This document shows, piece by piece, positions 43,013-53,891 of a DNA stretch of 64,000 nucleotides. How positions within the stretch are numbered: position 1 is the first letter of the stretch; every line of letters begins with the position of its first letter. The notes under the pieces are model-generated. The model searched no databases. It was not told the DNA's origin and saw only the letters and a list, made by a program, of their open reading frames with translations. The translations under genes and the position numbers were made by a program. The stretch is from Notospermus geniculatus (Eukaryota; Nemertea; Pilidiophora; Heteronemertea; Lineidae), in assembly GCA_002633025.1 (NCBI GenBank), contig NMRB01000188.1, positions 485,505-549,504 on the forward strand, written 5' to 3'.

Positions 43013-43770
43013 CACGATGGAGAGGCCAAGAACGAGAAAACAGCCTAAAGTGTGGCGACTTTCCTGGTGTATCGGTATATAAAGATATGTGGGCAAAACC
43101 TCTATGAAAAGTCACAATATTGTGTTTAGTTTTAGTGCAAAAGCATCTTACTCTGACGAGAAATACATTTTCTGTCTATCCTTAACATTTTTGAAACCGA
43201 TCCACCAGGTATGTTTGGGGTTCTTCAAAATGGATGCCTTTTCGCAAATTTGAAACAATGGTTTCAGATATGGAACCAGAGGTTGACCCATGAATACATA
43301 AGTCGTTTGATAAACTGAAAAAGAGTAGATAAAGTTTATTGCCTCTTGGGAAGGTAGTCTGTAGTTTCCGGAAAGCTGGAATGCTGGAAAGTATGTTGGA
43401 AAGCTGGAAAGTGTGGGGAATTCCAAAGGTTCAGTATAAAATCTGGAATATCCCGATGGAACGTTCTTGGTGGTGTTTGAAGTTGCTGAAAACGCAGCAT
43501 TGAAGTTTTATTGAAGGCCTACCCAACGATGATCAGGTTAATGTGTGTGACCCAGACTGACAACCTGCAACACAGAATAGGAAGGAGGTACACGGCGTTT
43601 TTGGTTTGCCCCACTTGTAGTACAGTAAGATGAAACCATCTGACCTCTGCAATTGAGCTTATCTGTGTGTGACCTGCATATCACTTCAGTTCACCTATAG
43701 GCCTCGTCAGATCATTGAGTATTTAAGAGAGCATGGGTGTCATACGAGAACTGGTGGTTGTTTTGGAGTT
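43013..43770. other. No supported gene; short GGAAAGCTGGAA tandem
   Basis: Positions 43370-43411 hold a local tandem of GGAAAGCTGGAA and GGAAAGTATGTT. A 92-codon minus frame over it is not supported. Confidence 0.4.
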
Positions 43771-43875
43771 GATGTTAGCATGATGTGTTGATGACTGATG
43801 CCAAATGCGAGGGTTCGAGTCCAGTAGAAAGCTAGGCCTATATTGTGTTCACCTTAGAAACCCGTTATTTATGCA
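43771..43875 (+). mobile_element. SINE family S, copy 3
   Basis: AAATGCGAGGGTTCGAGTCC, AGTAGAAAGCTA and TTCACCTTAGAAACCCG align with copies at 28699 and 33851. It has lost the GTCCGTG segment before the B box. A target duplication is not visible. Confidence 0.75.
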
Positions 43876-46125
43876 AATACACATTCAGTGGAAGAAGGCC
43901 TGCAGGCTTCATATCCTGTTTCCCTGTCTGATCTCACCTTGTTCAACTGGGTGTCTATAAAATGAGAACTGAGCAAATGGCACTTGGCCCAGAAAGGCAC
44001 TCTTTCGGTTTTTATCGAGTATNTACGCGCATATTCTGTACATTTGCCCACGGGGTGTTAGGTTGAAACTACTTTGAATGCATTGCAGCATGAACTAGTT
44101 TATTGTTACAGGCATGGTTCCTGTACACCCTGTTGGACAAAAACGTGGGGCTGTATTACCCTGGACAAAAAACACATGACCTCCAGCTTCTTTGAGTTGG
44201 GAGTCTTTTTTATGCTGATGGTCAGGATTAGATTTTTGTCACTTTTTTCTTGGGAGTTGAAAGGTGAAGTGGTGGAGGATGAAGATGCCACAGCATGGAT
44301 GGATGTTCTATACTCTTCATTCAGTGCATCGATCGAAATTCTGAGTTGTAAAAGTTTTCATAGGATATAAGTTCGTAACTCCTCATGGTAAATATGGATG
44401 TCTCTCCTTGTCTCATTTTTTTTAAGTTTGTGTGATTTAGAAACCAAGTTTGGCTTAAAATCTAAGATTTACAAGGGAGTTTCTCATGTGTATCTTCAGG
44501 TGTAGGAATTACAATATCGAAGTATGTTTCTAACATTGAAAAGTGTATGTGTCTTCGCCAAAAACACTTTAAAAGATGTTGTTGATTTTGATAAATGTTT
44601 GTTTTTTTTGGTCGTAAGGCCACAAACCTTGGAAGGCAAAACGAAATCTGGTACATCACCGGGTACATCACTCCCCCAACTACATGTGAAATCAGCTGGA
44701 TTAGTTAGTATTTTAGATTCGCCTGCGAGTTTGCCCCCCCCCCAAAAAAAAGGGAAAGAAACGCAAGGAATGTAAGGGTTGCTTTGCTTAATTGTTGTCT
44801 ATCCTTGAAGATCTACGAACTTTCAGATTTTGTAAATTAGTTACCTAACGAGCGAAAGAAAAGCATTTGGCGGAAGCAACAGCACGACTTTCCTCCCAAT
44901 TTTGAACGAAAATTTTATGATTTCGTTTGAATCATCACTGATTTTGATGATGGAGAGAGCCTTTCGATTTAGTAAAGGTTTCTCCGAATCTATCTAGGGT
45001 TTGAAATACTTACCAAAAATGAACAGCCATGACATCAAATGATTTGTCAGATAATGTTTAAATTTTCTTTGAAAATATTACTTCGAGTACGGTATTGGTC
45101 CGACAATGAATCATTTTTTCCACAGAGCTTGAAATTCTGACAGTTAACTAGTGTATCTTATAATGTTCCAAGGAAAACATGCAATTCTGTTACTGGACTA
45201 TTAAGTATGGCCATGTAGAATTAGCGGAATCAGCAGATCTGGCGGATTTAGCGGATTCTGTATAAAATTGAATAAGATTTGTTAATTATAAAGGAATTTT
45301 TTAAAAATAATATAATATACTTTTTTCAAGTCATGGACACTACAAAATTCTGAGGATAGTGGTGTCCGAAAGTGCTCAAACCTTTCATTGATACCAAGCA
45401 ATTCTGGCCGTGGTCTGATCGAACACGTTCTTTCATCTAACTAAATTCTAACAACGTCAAAAAATGTTCAGACTTTTTATCGATAACATGATAACATAAA
45501 TTCTGACAGCAGAATGCCTGAATAATGCTCCATTCTTTTCATCGACAACATGAAATTATAGTTTAGTATGAACGAAAATATCAAACTTTTTATCAAAAAC
45601 ATTGAATTCTGACAGCTGTGTACTCAAAATGTAGGCCTAATATGTGACAACGAAAGTAGTGGTTGCTGAAAATCCAAATTTATTATTTCGACTTCTAAAA
45701 TTTAATACATGTACCCTATATTATATAAACTCACTTTGAACGTTTGGTTTCATGGGTTTGTTTTGAATTGAGCAACAGGTCTGCAGAAAATTCACACACT
45801 ATCCTGATTGGAGAACACCGGCCTGTGCGCACATTTTAGGTAAAATTTCATCATGAGGTGAAGAATAAAACGGCGATCAAGAAGAAATTACTCATGAGGC
45901 ATATCGAACAAATTTCCCTCCATATTTTTTACTAAAAGGGTCAGAAGAAGTTCAGTAGGGCACGCCACCTTTTACTCTAAATCAATAACGCTTCATGAGT
46001 AATGCAATTGAGAAGGCTATTCCTCTTTGAGGTAACACCATGAGTCGCGTTGCAGAAGGTTTTTCAGCTTGAAGCAAAATAACATAGTCAAATTTCATTA
46101 TACGTGGGTTGATGTCATTATATTA
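43876..46125. other. About 2.2 kb without supported gene; N at 44023
   Basis: A weak direct echo of ATCGAYAACATGA and AATTCTGACAGC occurs around 45480-45620, and a C/A homopolymer at 44735-44752. Open frames up to 98 codons have no recognisable content. Confidence 0.35.
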
Positions 46126-46277
46126 GGGAGGTTTAGAAATCAAACGATAAACGTAAACTTTACGACAACGTTATTTTTCAAACTACACATTTACCAGATT
46201 TTTTTATATTGCATTTTCGGTACAAAAATAATGTTGTCGTTAACGTTTACGTTTATCGTTTGATTTCTAAACCTCCG
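46126..46277 (+). mobile_element. TA-flanked palindromic MITE family B, copy 2
   Basis: GGGAGGTTTAGAAATCAAAC to GTTTGATTTCTAAACCTCCG between TA dinucleotides (46124-46125, 46278-46279). Its asymmetric terminal bases (G left, C right) show that it is inverted relative to copy 1 at 9164-9308. Confidence 0.92.
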
Positions 46278-47490
46278 TACTTTCGCTCAGGTCACACAGG
46301 TGTGAGTTCTTCCGATCTTGATACTAAAGTACGTGACTTGTCTCCACACGTATAGTCAACAGTTAGTAAACGTGACTGATTTTCATGGGAATTCTACTCA
46401 CAAATCCTCGAGATGGCCCACATTGTTCTTAGGAAAAAAAACATGATGCCAAACAGTAGGCCTACCAATTAAATACGTATACTACATTATTTTTTTTGTT
46501 TTCTTTACATTAATATGAATTTTTCCCTGCGTTATTTTCGCCCTGTTTATTTCTCTGGCAATTAATCTAATGCAGATAGCGGGAAGACAAGAAATTAGGA
46601 CAATTTAGACAATTCTACTTTTCCAAACATACTGGATACGAGCATAACTAAAGCAAAACAACGTAGTTTTCTTTACGTCTGTCATCTTTATAGAATATAT
46701 GAACAAAAGAGAATTGCCTCAAATTACATTTATGTTCCCAAACCTGTTGAACATCAGAAATTTCGACTCCTTTTATTATATCATTTTGTGTGTCGCCTTT
46801 TGTGCTCTATTTTTTGGATACCTGTTGAACACATTAGGAATAAATTAAATCGTTACTGAGTATTACCAAAAATAACTCCATCTCTGCTGTTCCTTAAAAC
46901 AATTAGGCCTACCAAATGCACAAACTCACTGAGAGAGAAAATACTAGTAGCCTACTACAAAGAAAAAAGTGGCTCTCATCTTCCTGTTTACAAACGGTAT
47001 AACATCTAGCCCTGTGTAAAATTTCATGCGACTATCGTATTCCGACTTCGCCAACAAGTTGTTTGATGCATAATATTTGAATCATCATTATACATGAACG
47101 AAATCAAGGCTACTTTCGTTTCCACCTACTGAATGCGATACCTCGGAGACGACCCCCGAGCAGAACCTTTAGCACCAGCCATGCCGCCAGCACAGCGCTC
47201 GATCGAAATCGTTGTGGGCCGTGCGGCGAACGAACAAAAAATACCAATCGTTTGTGGCATTTTTTTCATGTTGCCGAGTGTTGCTTTTCAATTTTTTCCA
47301 AATTCTCCGTTTTGATGATTGGCTATTCGTTATCAACATAAATACGGAATATACATTTTCACTTTAGGTTCGGAGCTACGACAGTGGTTTGTGCACACGA
47401 TGTTCAGTAAAGATGATTTTTCTGTGTAATAGAATGGTTATCTTACGTACCGATGGTTGCAGGCCATCCGATCAGTACCTTCTTCCAAAC
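46278..47490. other. No supported gene
   Basis: A 60-codon plus frame at 47133 is locally GC-richer, but no splice sites or domain support it. Confidence 0.35.
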
Positions 47491-47813
47491 AAATACTCCC
47501 ATCTCTACCTTGAGACCTGGAAGTTGCAGGGTGTCCCTTTTCAAATTCCATTTCAAAAGTCTGTTGACTTTGGCCAATCAGAAGCAGGTTGACCTACATA
47601 ATCAACCTCTGATTGGTCAGTCTATAAATAGGAATGATGGCTATAAATAGGAATGATGGCATTTTGAATTTGAAATTTAGTTGAGCACAAGGCAGTATCA
47701 TGGAAGAATGCATGTGGCCTATTTGGTGTGTGCGAGACTGTTTGACTTCGGAAATAGATTTGAAAAGGGACAGCCTGCAACTTCCGGGGCTCAAGGTAGA
47801 GATGGGAGTATGG
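47491..47813. mobile_element. Foldback element carrying tandem TATAAATA boxes
   Basis: AAATACTCCCATCTCTACCT then TGCAGGGTGTCCCTTTTCAA is mirrored at 47757-47813. The interior has a nested palindrome (GGCCAATCAGAAGCAGGTTG mirrored by TCAACCTCTGATTGGTC) and an exact 19-bp tandem, CTATAAATAGGAATGATGG twice (47621-47658). An inverted CCAAT box just before TATAAATA gives it a promoter-like look. Confidence 0.85.
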
Positions 47814-47819
47814 GCAAGG

Positions 47820-48219
47820 CACAGGGAGGACCTGACGCAAGTTAGTAAAACCTTGGGTAAGGCTAGCGTTATAACCCTAAGGCCAGATAAAAAATTACGT
47901 GTTTAGCGTCCGGGCACTTTAGTTTTTCAGGGTCGGGAGGGAGGTTTTTATTTTTATTTTAGTAGCTTTTGGCTGAAAAGATAGGTCAGAAACAAATAAA
48001 AAAAATTATTTTCAAATTTTAGAGTAGGCAATTTTTTAATGGAAAATGCATTACAAAAAAAATCCATGGGTCTTGGCATTTTTCAGTTCGGGAAAGGACG
48101 CTAAACAGGTATTTTTTCATGTGGCCTACATGTAATTAGGGTTAGGGTTACTCTAACCCTAATTAGGGTTATAACCCTAGCCTAACCCTAGGTTTTACAT
48201 CTTGCGTCAGGTCCCTGTG
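47820..48219. mobile_element. Foldback element with telomere-like core
   Basis: ACAGGGAGGACCTGACGCAA is mirrored by TTGCGTCAGGTCCCTGT. Inner AAAACCTTGGGTAAGGCTAG / CCTAACCCTAGGTTTTA also pair, as do AGCGTCC / GGACGCTAAAC. It begins only a few bases after the previous foldback ends. Confidence 0.85.
48134..48193. repeat. Short interstitial telomere-like TTAGGG/CCCTAA palindrome
   Basis: AATTAGGGTTAGGGTTACTC is followed by TAACCCTAATTAGGGTTATA and ACCCTAGCCTAACCCTAG. TTAGGG is the common metazoan telomere unit. Here the units are inverted toward each other inside a foldback. Confidence 0.8.
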
Positions 48220-48488
48220 GGGCAAGGGTGAAATCGTAAGGGTCTTAGAAAATTCTAAGTGCATACATGTAGTTGATTTTTCCTGTACGGTAATTCGCTG
48301 TTTGGGAAACACTTACCAGATAGTGCATGCGGCTTTTGTAGCATTCCTTAGTCACTTCTTTTGTCAACCTCTGACACTGTCACTCTGCACTCTCGGATTG
48401 GAGTGTCAACAGTTTATTACTCAGTGCTGGACTTACATTTCCAACAGATCGTACTTCAAAATCAAAAATATCGTCCGTCAAGTTTGGA

Positions 48489-48531
48489 CAAAAGTGTGTC
48501 ATTTCGGATCTTGTCAAATGACACTTTTGTT
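48489..48531. repeat. Small hairpin
   Basis: ACAAAAGTGTGTCATTT pairs with AAATGACACTTTTGT with a two-base bulge. Confidence 0.7.
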
Positions 48532-50040
48532 GAATGTGTCATAGAAATATAGACCAAGTAGGGCCATTCAACTTCACATCATCAGAACAACCCTCCACGG
48601 CACAGTCGATATGGCAACTCAAAAATACTCCAAGGCCTCTCAAATTCACGCAGCGTGTTTTATGCTGCTGGACGAAAAATTCCCCAAACCAGCACAAAAT
48701 AACGTCAAATTTGAGTTTAGGACAGCTTTTTTCGTCTTCTTTCACCACACCAGGGCACTGAATGCATTTTTCTTTCCACCTATGTTTGACTTTTTCATTT
48801 TTTAGCAATCGTGTTAAGAAGCCGTCGGCCTTGGCATGTTTTTTTCAGTTCTGAGTTGGCTGTCTACAAAAGAACACCAGACCGCAAAATTTAGTAAAAA
48901 TACAATCGTAAATCTCCTCTCAAAGTGGCCAAAGGACGATACCAGAGGCATTGCCACACTGGCAAAAAATCAAATTCTTGATTTGTTGTAAAAATTTCGT
49001 TACCAGGGTTTTTCAAACAAAATGTGCAAATTTCCTTTCCCGTTCTGCATATAACAGGTTTTATCCCACAAGGATAATAAACCAAGTTTTGGATAGTCGT
49101 ATTTGACAAGATTTTCGGTTTATTACCATAAACATGGGACATTTCCCAAATTTTCCACCCGAATAGATCTATTTTTGCTTGTAGCGTATCTTTAATTTTA
49201 CTGCCTGATATGCACTGACTTTGTCCATCTGGAGTAATTCTCATATGTAAAGATGCAATTAGTGTTTTTTAAGAAATGTCTCCCCCAATATGTTGGTGAT
49301 ATTTCAACATGGCCGTGGACGTGATTTGAATTATAAATCAACCCAGACGTATCAGTTTTGTTGCTTGCTATGGAGGGACCTTTACTCTGGCCATCCGCCC
49401 GAAGTTACAGGGCAAAAAAGGTTTTAGGTCCTAAACGCTCAATAATAGTTCTGCATGTAACAAAAAAGCCTGGTGCCGATAAACAGAACAAATAAAGAAA
49501 AAGTTGATGAACATAAGCCTTTCATACCAGATAATGTCGGCAGCATTTTCTTTCCTCTTATGCCGGGGGTAACATTTGCTTTGCTGATCACCAATGTTAG
49601 GCCTACAACATAATTCTATATTTTGTGTGGTTTTCTTAAGAATACATGCCCCATTATCGACAAACCTGTTCGCCACAACTCAGCAACAGTGTGGCAAACT
49701 TTTTTTTGTCAGGAAGAACAGCAAATACCTTAGACAATGTTTAAGCTAATGGAATAAGCTGTAAAACCATCCGCCGAAGGGAATTATAGGAGATGTTTAC
49801 ATCTTGGAGGAGGGAAACGAACAAAACGATTATGCATATTTTCAACTGATAAAAATTAGTATTAAATTAAAATTAGTAGCCTACGAAAATATAAGTGCAT
49901 GGAAATTGTGTGCATAAAAATTGTGGATGTAGTGCTGTAATGTTCCTTTTATTTCGGATCTCAAATCAACTTTAAGACTCTTTCCTTGGGCATGTTTGGA
50001 AGGAAGTTTGGAAATTGTGTGTAAACAAACATCGAATTCT
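48532..50040. other. No supported gene
   Basis: Minus-strand frames of 89 (48539-48808) and 117 codons (48891-49244) follow each other but have no domain and no clear splice sites. They could be remnants of an unrecognised element. Confidence 0.35.
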
Positions 50041-50169
50041 GGCCCATATTCGTAAAATCTTGCTGGGCTTACATGTAGTTCCTTGCTAAAGTGCCCAGTT
50101 TGTAAGCCTACAGGCCAATGTACACAACTAGCAACCACATAAACTGCAAGGTTTTATGAATATAGACCC
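50041..50169. mobile_element. Hairpin MITE family E, copy 1
   Basis: GGCCCATATTCGTAAAATCT pairs with GCAAGGTTTTATGAATATAG. The interior has CCAGTTTGTAAGCC and CCAATGTACACAACTAGCA. Two closer relatives are at 56164 and 56317. Confidence 0.85.
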
Positions 50170-50983
50170 TGAGCACTGTATTGACTCCTAGCTTTATCCC
50201 AGGTTGCTATCCTGTTACAAATAGTTGACAAATTTACGAACATGTTACTGTCCTTGGTTTGGGAATCCCGAGGGTAGTGTTCCCACGACTCTGGAGGTCC
50301 AAAATGGAGTGAATCTGCGAACAGCTCAATGTAACTCTTCGTAAGTGCCACTCACACGCATGCCATCACCTCGGACACAAAGATGACAGCATTTTAACCT
50401 CATTTGGTCAGAATGAGGGCAAGATTACTCTTGTCCAGAATGCATATTCATACCATCATTTAACCCGTGTTTTTCATATGAATTGCACGGCATATCACAA
50501 TCGCCATGGAAATGCTGTATTACTTGGAGGTGGTGTGCTGTGCATTATGCACTGTGCAAGAAGACACTATTCTGTATCAGTGTATGTGTATGAATGTGCA
50601 GCCACGAAATACTGTACAGCACTAAGTCTTTTTCGACCACCTCACGGGAACTTGCCGACGATGCAAATTATTGAACCTCCCCAATTAGAAGGCCTGTGGG
50701 GGTTACACAGCCCCTGTCAATTTCGGTATGACGGCATTCACCTCGCATTGAGGCTTTGCTGAAATTTAACAGCGTTTTCAATCATATTTGTAGCACATTT
50801 TGTGGACCAGGACAAACACACCCAGTTTATTTGGTCTGTTACAATTAGGCCTAGGTCGATTTCCATCAACGAGGACATTCAATGATTTGCATGTTCGTTG
50901 TGAATTCCCGTGGTGGTCGGATAAAACATGCTATACAGTATGTAAGGAGACGTCAGTTGTATTGTATCTGTATAGGCCTATCT
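50170..50983. other. No supported gene
   Basis: A 94-codon plus frame (50478-50762) contains several Cys/Tyr but no splice or domain support. Confidence 0.35.
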
Positions 50984-50996
50984 ATCTTTCCATCAG

Positions 50997-51027
50997 GGCT
51001 GAAGCCAAATAAAGCATTTTGGCCCTG
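50997..51027 (+). other. Exon-like core, copy 3
   Basis: CTATCTATCTTTCCATCAG precedes a 31-bp segment ending AAAGCATTTTGGCCCTG|GTAAGTATGG. Similarity to copies at 26098 and 26644 continues about 15 bp past the donor (GTAAGTATGGAAGAGGCCAT), favouring a dispersed repeat. This copy has a TAA in the frame used by the others. Confidence 0.35.
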
Positions 51028-51045
51028 GTAAGTATGGAAGAGGCC

Positions 51046-51593
51046 ATCTCAAGCTACTCATGTTCCTCACTTGGATGGGGTCTTTTACTTGCCCTTGCAA
51101 AGGAACAAGGTACAAGGCACCACGGCTTACTGTCCCAAAGAGCCGGCTGCGCAATCCGACTCGATTTTAAATTTCAACGAACTGAAAACAAAATTTCGCT
51201 AAATCAGAATCTCTATAATTACTCGGTATATGATCACAATCCTTAGATTCCCAATCAGCAATGCATAGGTCTACCACACACCCGTATTTCGTTTTCTCCT
51301 TATTTTAGCCCAGACGGCGGCCATTGTACATGACGTAACTTTATGCAAATATAGCGCCCAATTCAAATGCGAGTCGTCTGCGAAGTCACTATTAAATAGA
51401 CAAAGGTTGCAGAGAGTAAGAGATCGAAAAATATGGCAAACCGAAGAAAACCGTTGTTGAAATTTGTTGAGAGTTACTATTAAAATCCATTTTATTTTGT
51501 CACACTGACTGCATTAGTTCGTACAGTGTCACCAGCCACTGCCAAACCCTGCAACAAGAGAACTGTTGTCGTCCCACGACGAAATGCCAGTCA
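51046..51593. other. No supported gene
   Basis: A plus frame contains GWGLLLALAKEQGT, which I considered and rejected as a BH1 motif. Nothing else is recognised. Confidence 0.35.
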
Positions 51594-51713
51594 TGTCCGC
51601 TGGGGCATCTATAAACAGAGAACTGAAGAACCAAAGAACTGAAGAACTCAAATGATCGATTAGTTGTACCTTTTGTACCTTTAGTTCTCTGTTTATAGAT
51701 GCCTTGTCCGCTG
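51594..51713. mobile_element. Foldback MITE with 9-bp flanking duplication
   Basis: TGTCCGCTG occurs at 51594-51602 and 51705-51713 around a 102-bp insert whose ends GGCATCTATAAACAGAGAAC and GTTCTCTGTTTATAGATGCC are perfect complements. Nine-base duplications are typical of Mutator-like elements; eight-base ones of hAT. Confidence 0.9.
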
Positions 51714-51933
51714 TGGCGCGTCAAAACATTAGGCTCAGAGGATCAGGAACATGGACTAAGCGTCTACATTCAGATATCAATGCAAAAGGTTTGTGTACAC
51801 TGGCAAAATATTCCCGACATTCAAAGTTACAACACCTTGTTGGACAATGTTGCTCAGTGGATAGGGAAACGAATTTTCCAACATGTTGGTCGAATGTTGT
51901 TAAAATGTTGGAAAAAGAATTGGCCCGGGTGTA

Positions 51934-52420
51934 CAACTCTGGAAAAAAATTATTAGACCACCTCTGGTTGACTCATTCATTTTCCACTAAAATAGGTTCC
52001 ACAAACTCTCCAATTGCTCTGGATCTACTGATTTATTGTGTTGGTTAAATTGCTGTAACTTCACCAAGACAATATCAAACATAGAAATGGACTTCCCATA
52101 ATGAAGAAACAATGGAGCTGCTCGAAGGACCTTGTCAAAAGTTCTGACTAAACGGAGGGACCTGAATTGCATGCATTTACTGTGTTGACAGCAGTCCACT
52201 TCACATCGCTTCTAAAACCTAAATCAAACCTTCGAGCAGCATTTGTAGCATCTTGCGGAGTTAATGCTTATAATTATGACAGAAGTCCTGTTTTTACAAG
52301 GTAATAAGTACATTGTAATACAATGTGGCACAAAAGGGTGAAAAAGACTTTTTGTGGGGCCTATTTAATGAGAAATGAGTGGAAATAACAGAGGTGGTCT
52401 AATAATTTTTTCCAGAGCTG
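51934..52420. mobile_element. Non-autonomous Tc1-like element, 487 bp
   Basis: Ends CAACTCTGGAAAAAAATTAT and ATAATTTTTTCCAGAGCTG lie between TA dinucleotides (51932-51933, 52421-52422). Inverted similarity continues as TAGACCACCTCTG and TCATTTTCCACT. The TA site and the CTCTGGAAAAAATTA-type end are characteristic of Tc1/mariner elements in many animals. No transposase DDE motif is visible, so this is an internally deleted copy. Confidence 0.88.
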
Positions 52421-52913
52421 TACATGGTCAAAAGCCCGTCTAATGTTGGAAAAATGCTGCCAATGCACACACAGTACCGCCCTGTAATTCGTCAGAAACA
52501 AACCGGGCATCGAACTTTTAAAAATAACAAGTACATGCTACCTTGGAAACCGCAGTCCATTTTTCCATCCCTGGTATCAACTGGACTTGGCCATGCATTC
52601 ACGGATTAAGATGTACTGCAATGTATGTCTCAACCAGAGTGGAATTAAGCAAAGAGTTTGGCCTGAAGTGGCCTACAATCGCATCCAGGGGTCGTAAAAC
52701 TGTCAACAAGATGGCCATCATTCATGTTGTAAGAAAGAATCAAGGCTACCGTGAATACACGTTTACACTGTACTTACACAGGGTGACACAAAACAGTTTC
52801 TTTGTGATCCACACCTTGCCAGATTTTTCTACAGGTTTTTATGAGCTGGTTTGATTCAAAAGTACACGTAACTGTAGCAAAGAACTGAGACATTGGGTGA
52901 TATCAAGAATATT
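52421..52913. other. No supported gene
   Basis: A 103-codon plus frame at 52543-52854 lacks splice or domain support. GTTGGAAAAATG here echoes sequence left of the Tc1-like element (ATGTTGGAAAAAG), consistent with one interrupted region. Confidence 0.35.
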
Positions 52914-53226
52914 CTTGGTGATATGAATAAAAATCAGTATCTACTAGCTAGTAGTAACTAGAAGTAAAAGTAACTAGTCCCAAGTTTTTACTCCAAGTAG
53001 AAGTGAACGCTTGAATTCATATGAATAAACAGTTGCTTTTACTGCAAAGTAATCACTTCTGCCCTACTAGTTTTTACTCGTCTGATCCTGGGCTCACTGT
53101 ACTGAAATTATACTGCTGATTATTCATATCCTCGGCAGTATTTACTGTTTTTGGAATAACTTCTACACGAGTATTAACTAATACTTATTAGTAGTAGCTA
53201 CAAGTAATTACTATTCATATCACCCA
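52914..53226. mobile_element. Foldback element with TTGGTGATATGAAT ends, about 313 bp
   Basis: TTGGTGATATGAATAAAAAT pairs with the right end ACTATTCATATCACCC. TACTAGCTAGTAGTAACTAG and AAGTAAAAGT-type motifs recur inverted. It adjoins a family D copy. Confidence 0.75.
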
Positions 53227-53227
53227 T

Positions 53228-53342
53228 TCGGCGATATGAAGACTAGTAAATGCTTTTACTTCCTCTCTGCTGTACAGATGCATTGGAGAAACCTGTACAA
53301 ACCTGAAGTAAAAGTATTAACTGGACTTTATTCATTCCATCC
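53228..53342. mobile_element. Hairpin MITE family D, diverged copy
   Basis: ATATGAAGACTAGTAAATGC then TTTTACTT pairs with GAAGTAAAAGTATTAACTGG then ACTTTATTCAT. It shares the AAATGCTTTTACTT core with 21261 and 62944-63308. Confidence 0.8.
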
Positions 53343-53600
53343 AATAATCAGAATGACTGCGTATACACTCAAGGCAAGAAAAATTCAAGACTTCGCTGAC
53401 TGTTTTTTTTTTCGTATTTACTTTTTGACCCAACCAGCCACAAAAACCAAATATTTTTACGTCATGTTGCTAATTCTATCAATACATCGTCATCATCATC
53501 AACGTTTTCACAATTGAAAACATATCTGCAGTGAATTTTAGGACCTAAGTACCTCAATCCCCCTGGGGGTTACAGAAAAGCACAAAATTGACACACAAAA

Positions 53601-53891
53601 TGATAATAAGCAAGAAGTCAATCTCCAGAATTCACGAATTTTCGACCCCAACCGGGGTCTTTTTCAAGTGGAACTATACAATCTGAAACTCTAGAAAAGA
53701 CTTTTCTCACGAATTTTCGAAATTCACGAATTTTCGACCCCAACCGGGGTCTTTTTCAAGTGGAACTATACAATCGGAAACTCTAGAAAAGACTTTTCTA
53801 GAGTTTCAGATTGTATAGTTCCACTTGAAAAAGACCCCGGTTGGGGTCGAAAATTCGTGAATTCTGGAGATTGACTTCTTGCTTATTATCA
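53601..53891. mobile_element. Composite foldback of three 99-bp units
   Basis: One full unit (from TGATAATAAGCAAGAAGTCA) is followed by a partial direct copy (about 53708-53795) and then a full inverted copy ending at 53891. Each unit holds GACCCC-AACC-GGGGTC plus TTTTT. A single unit occurs as a solo insertion at 9058-9156. TCAATCCC(C/T)CTGGGGGT flanks the composite at about 53558 and 53890. Confidence 0.92.

Noticed and set aside
51019-51246. Possible BH1-like GWGLLLALAKEQG to pair with the BH3-like exon
   Set aside because: Lacks the NWGR core expected of BH1 and sits directly downstream of a dispersed repeat core.
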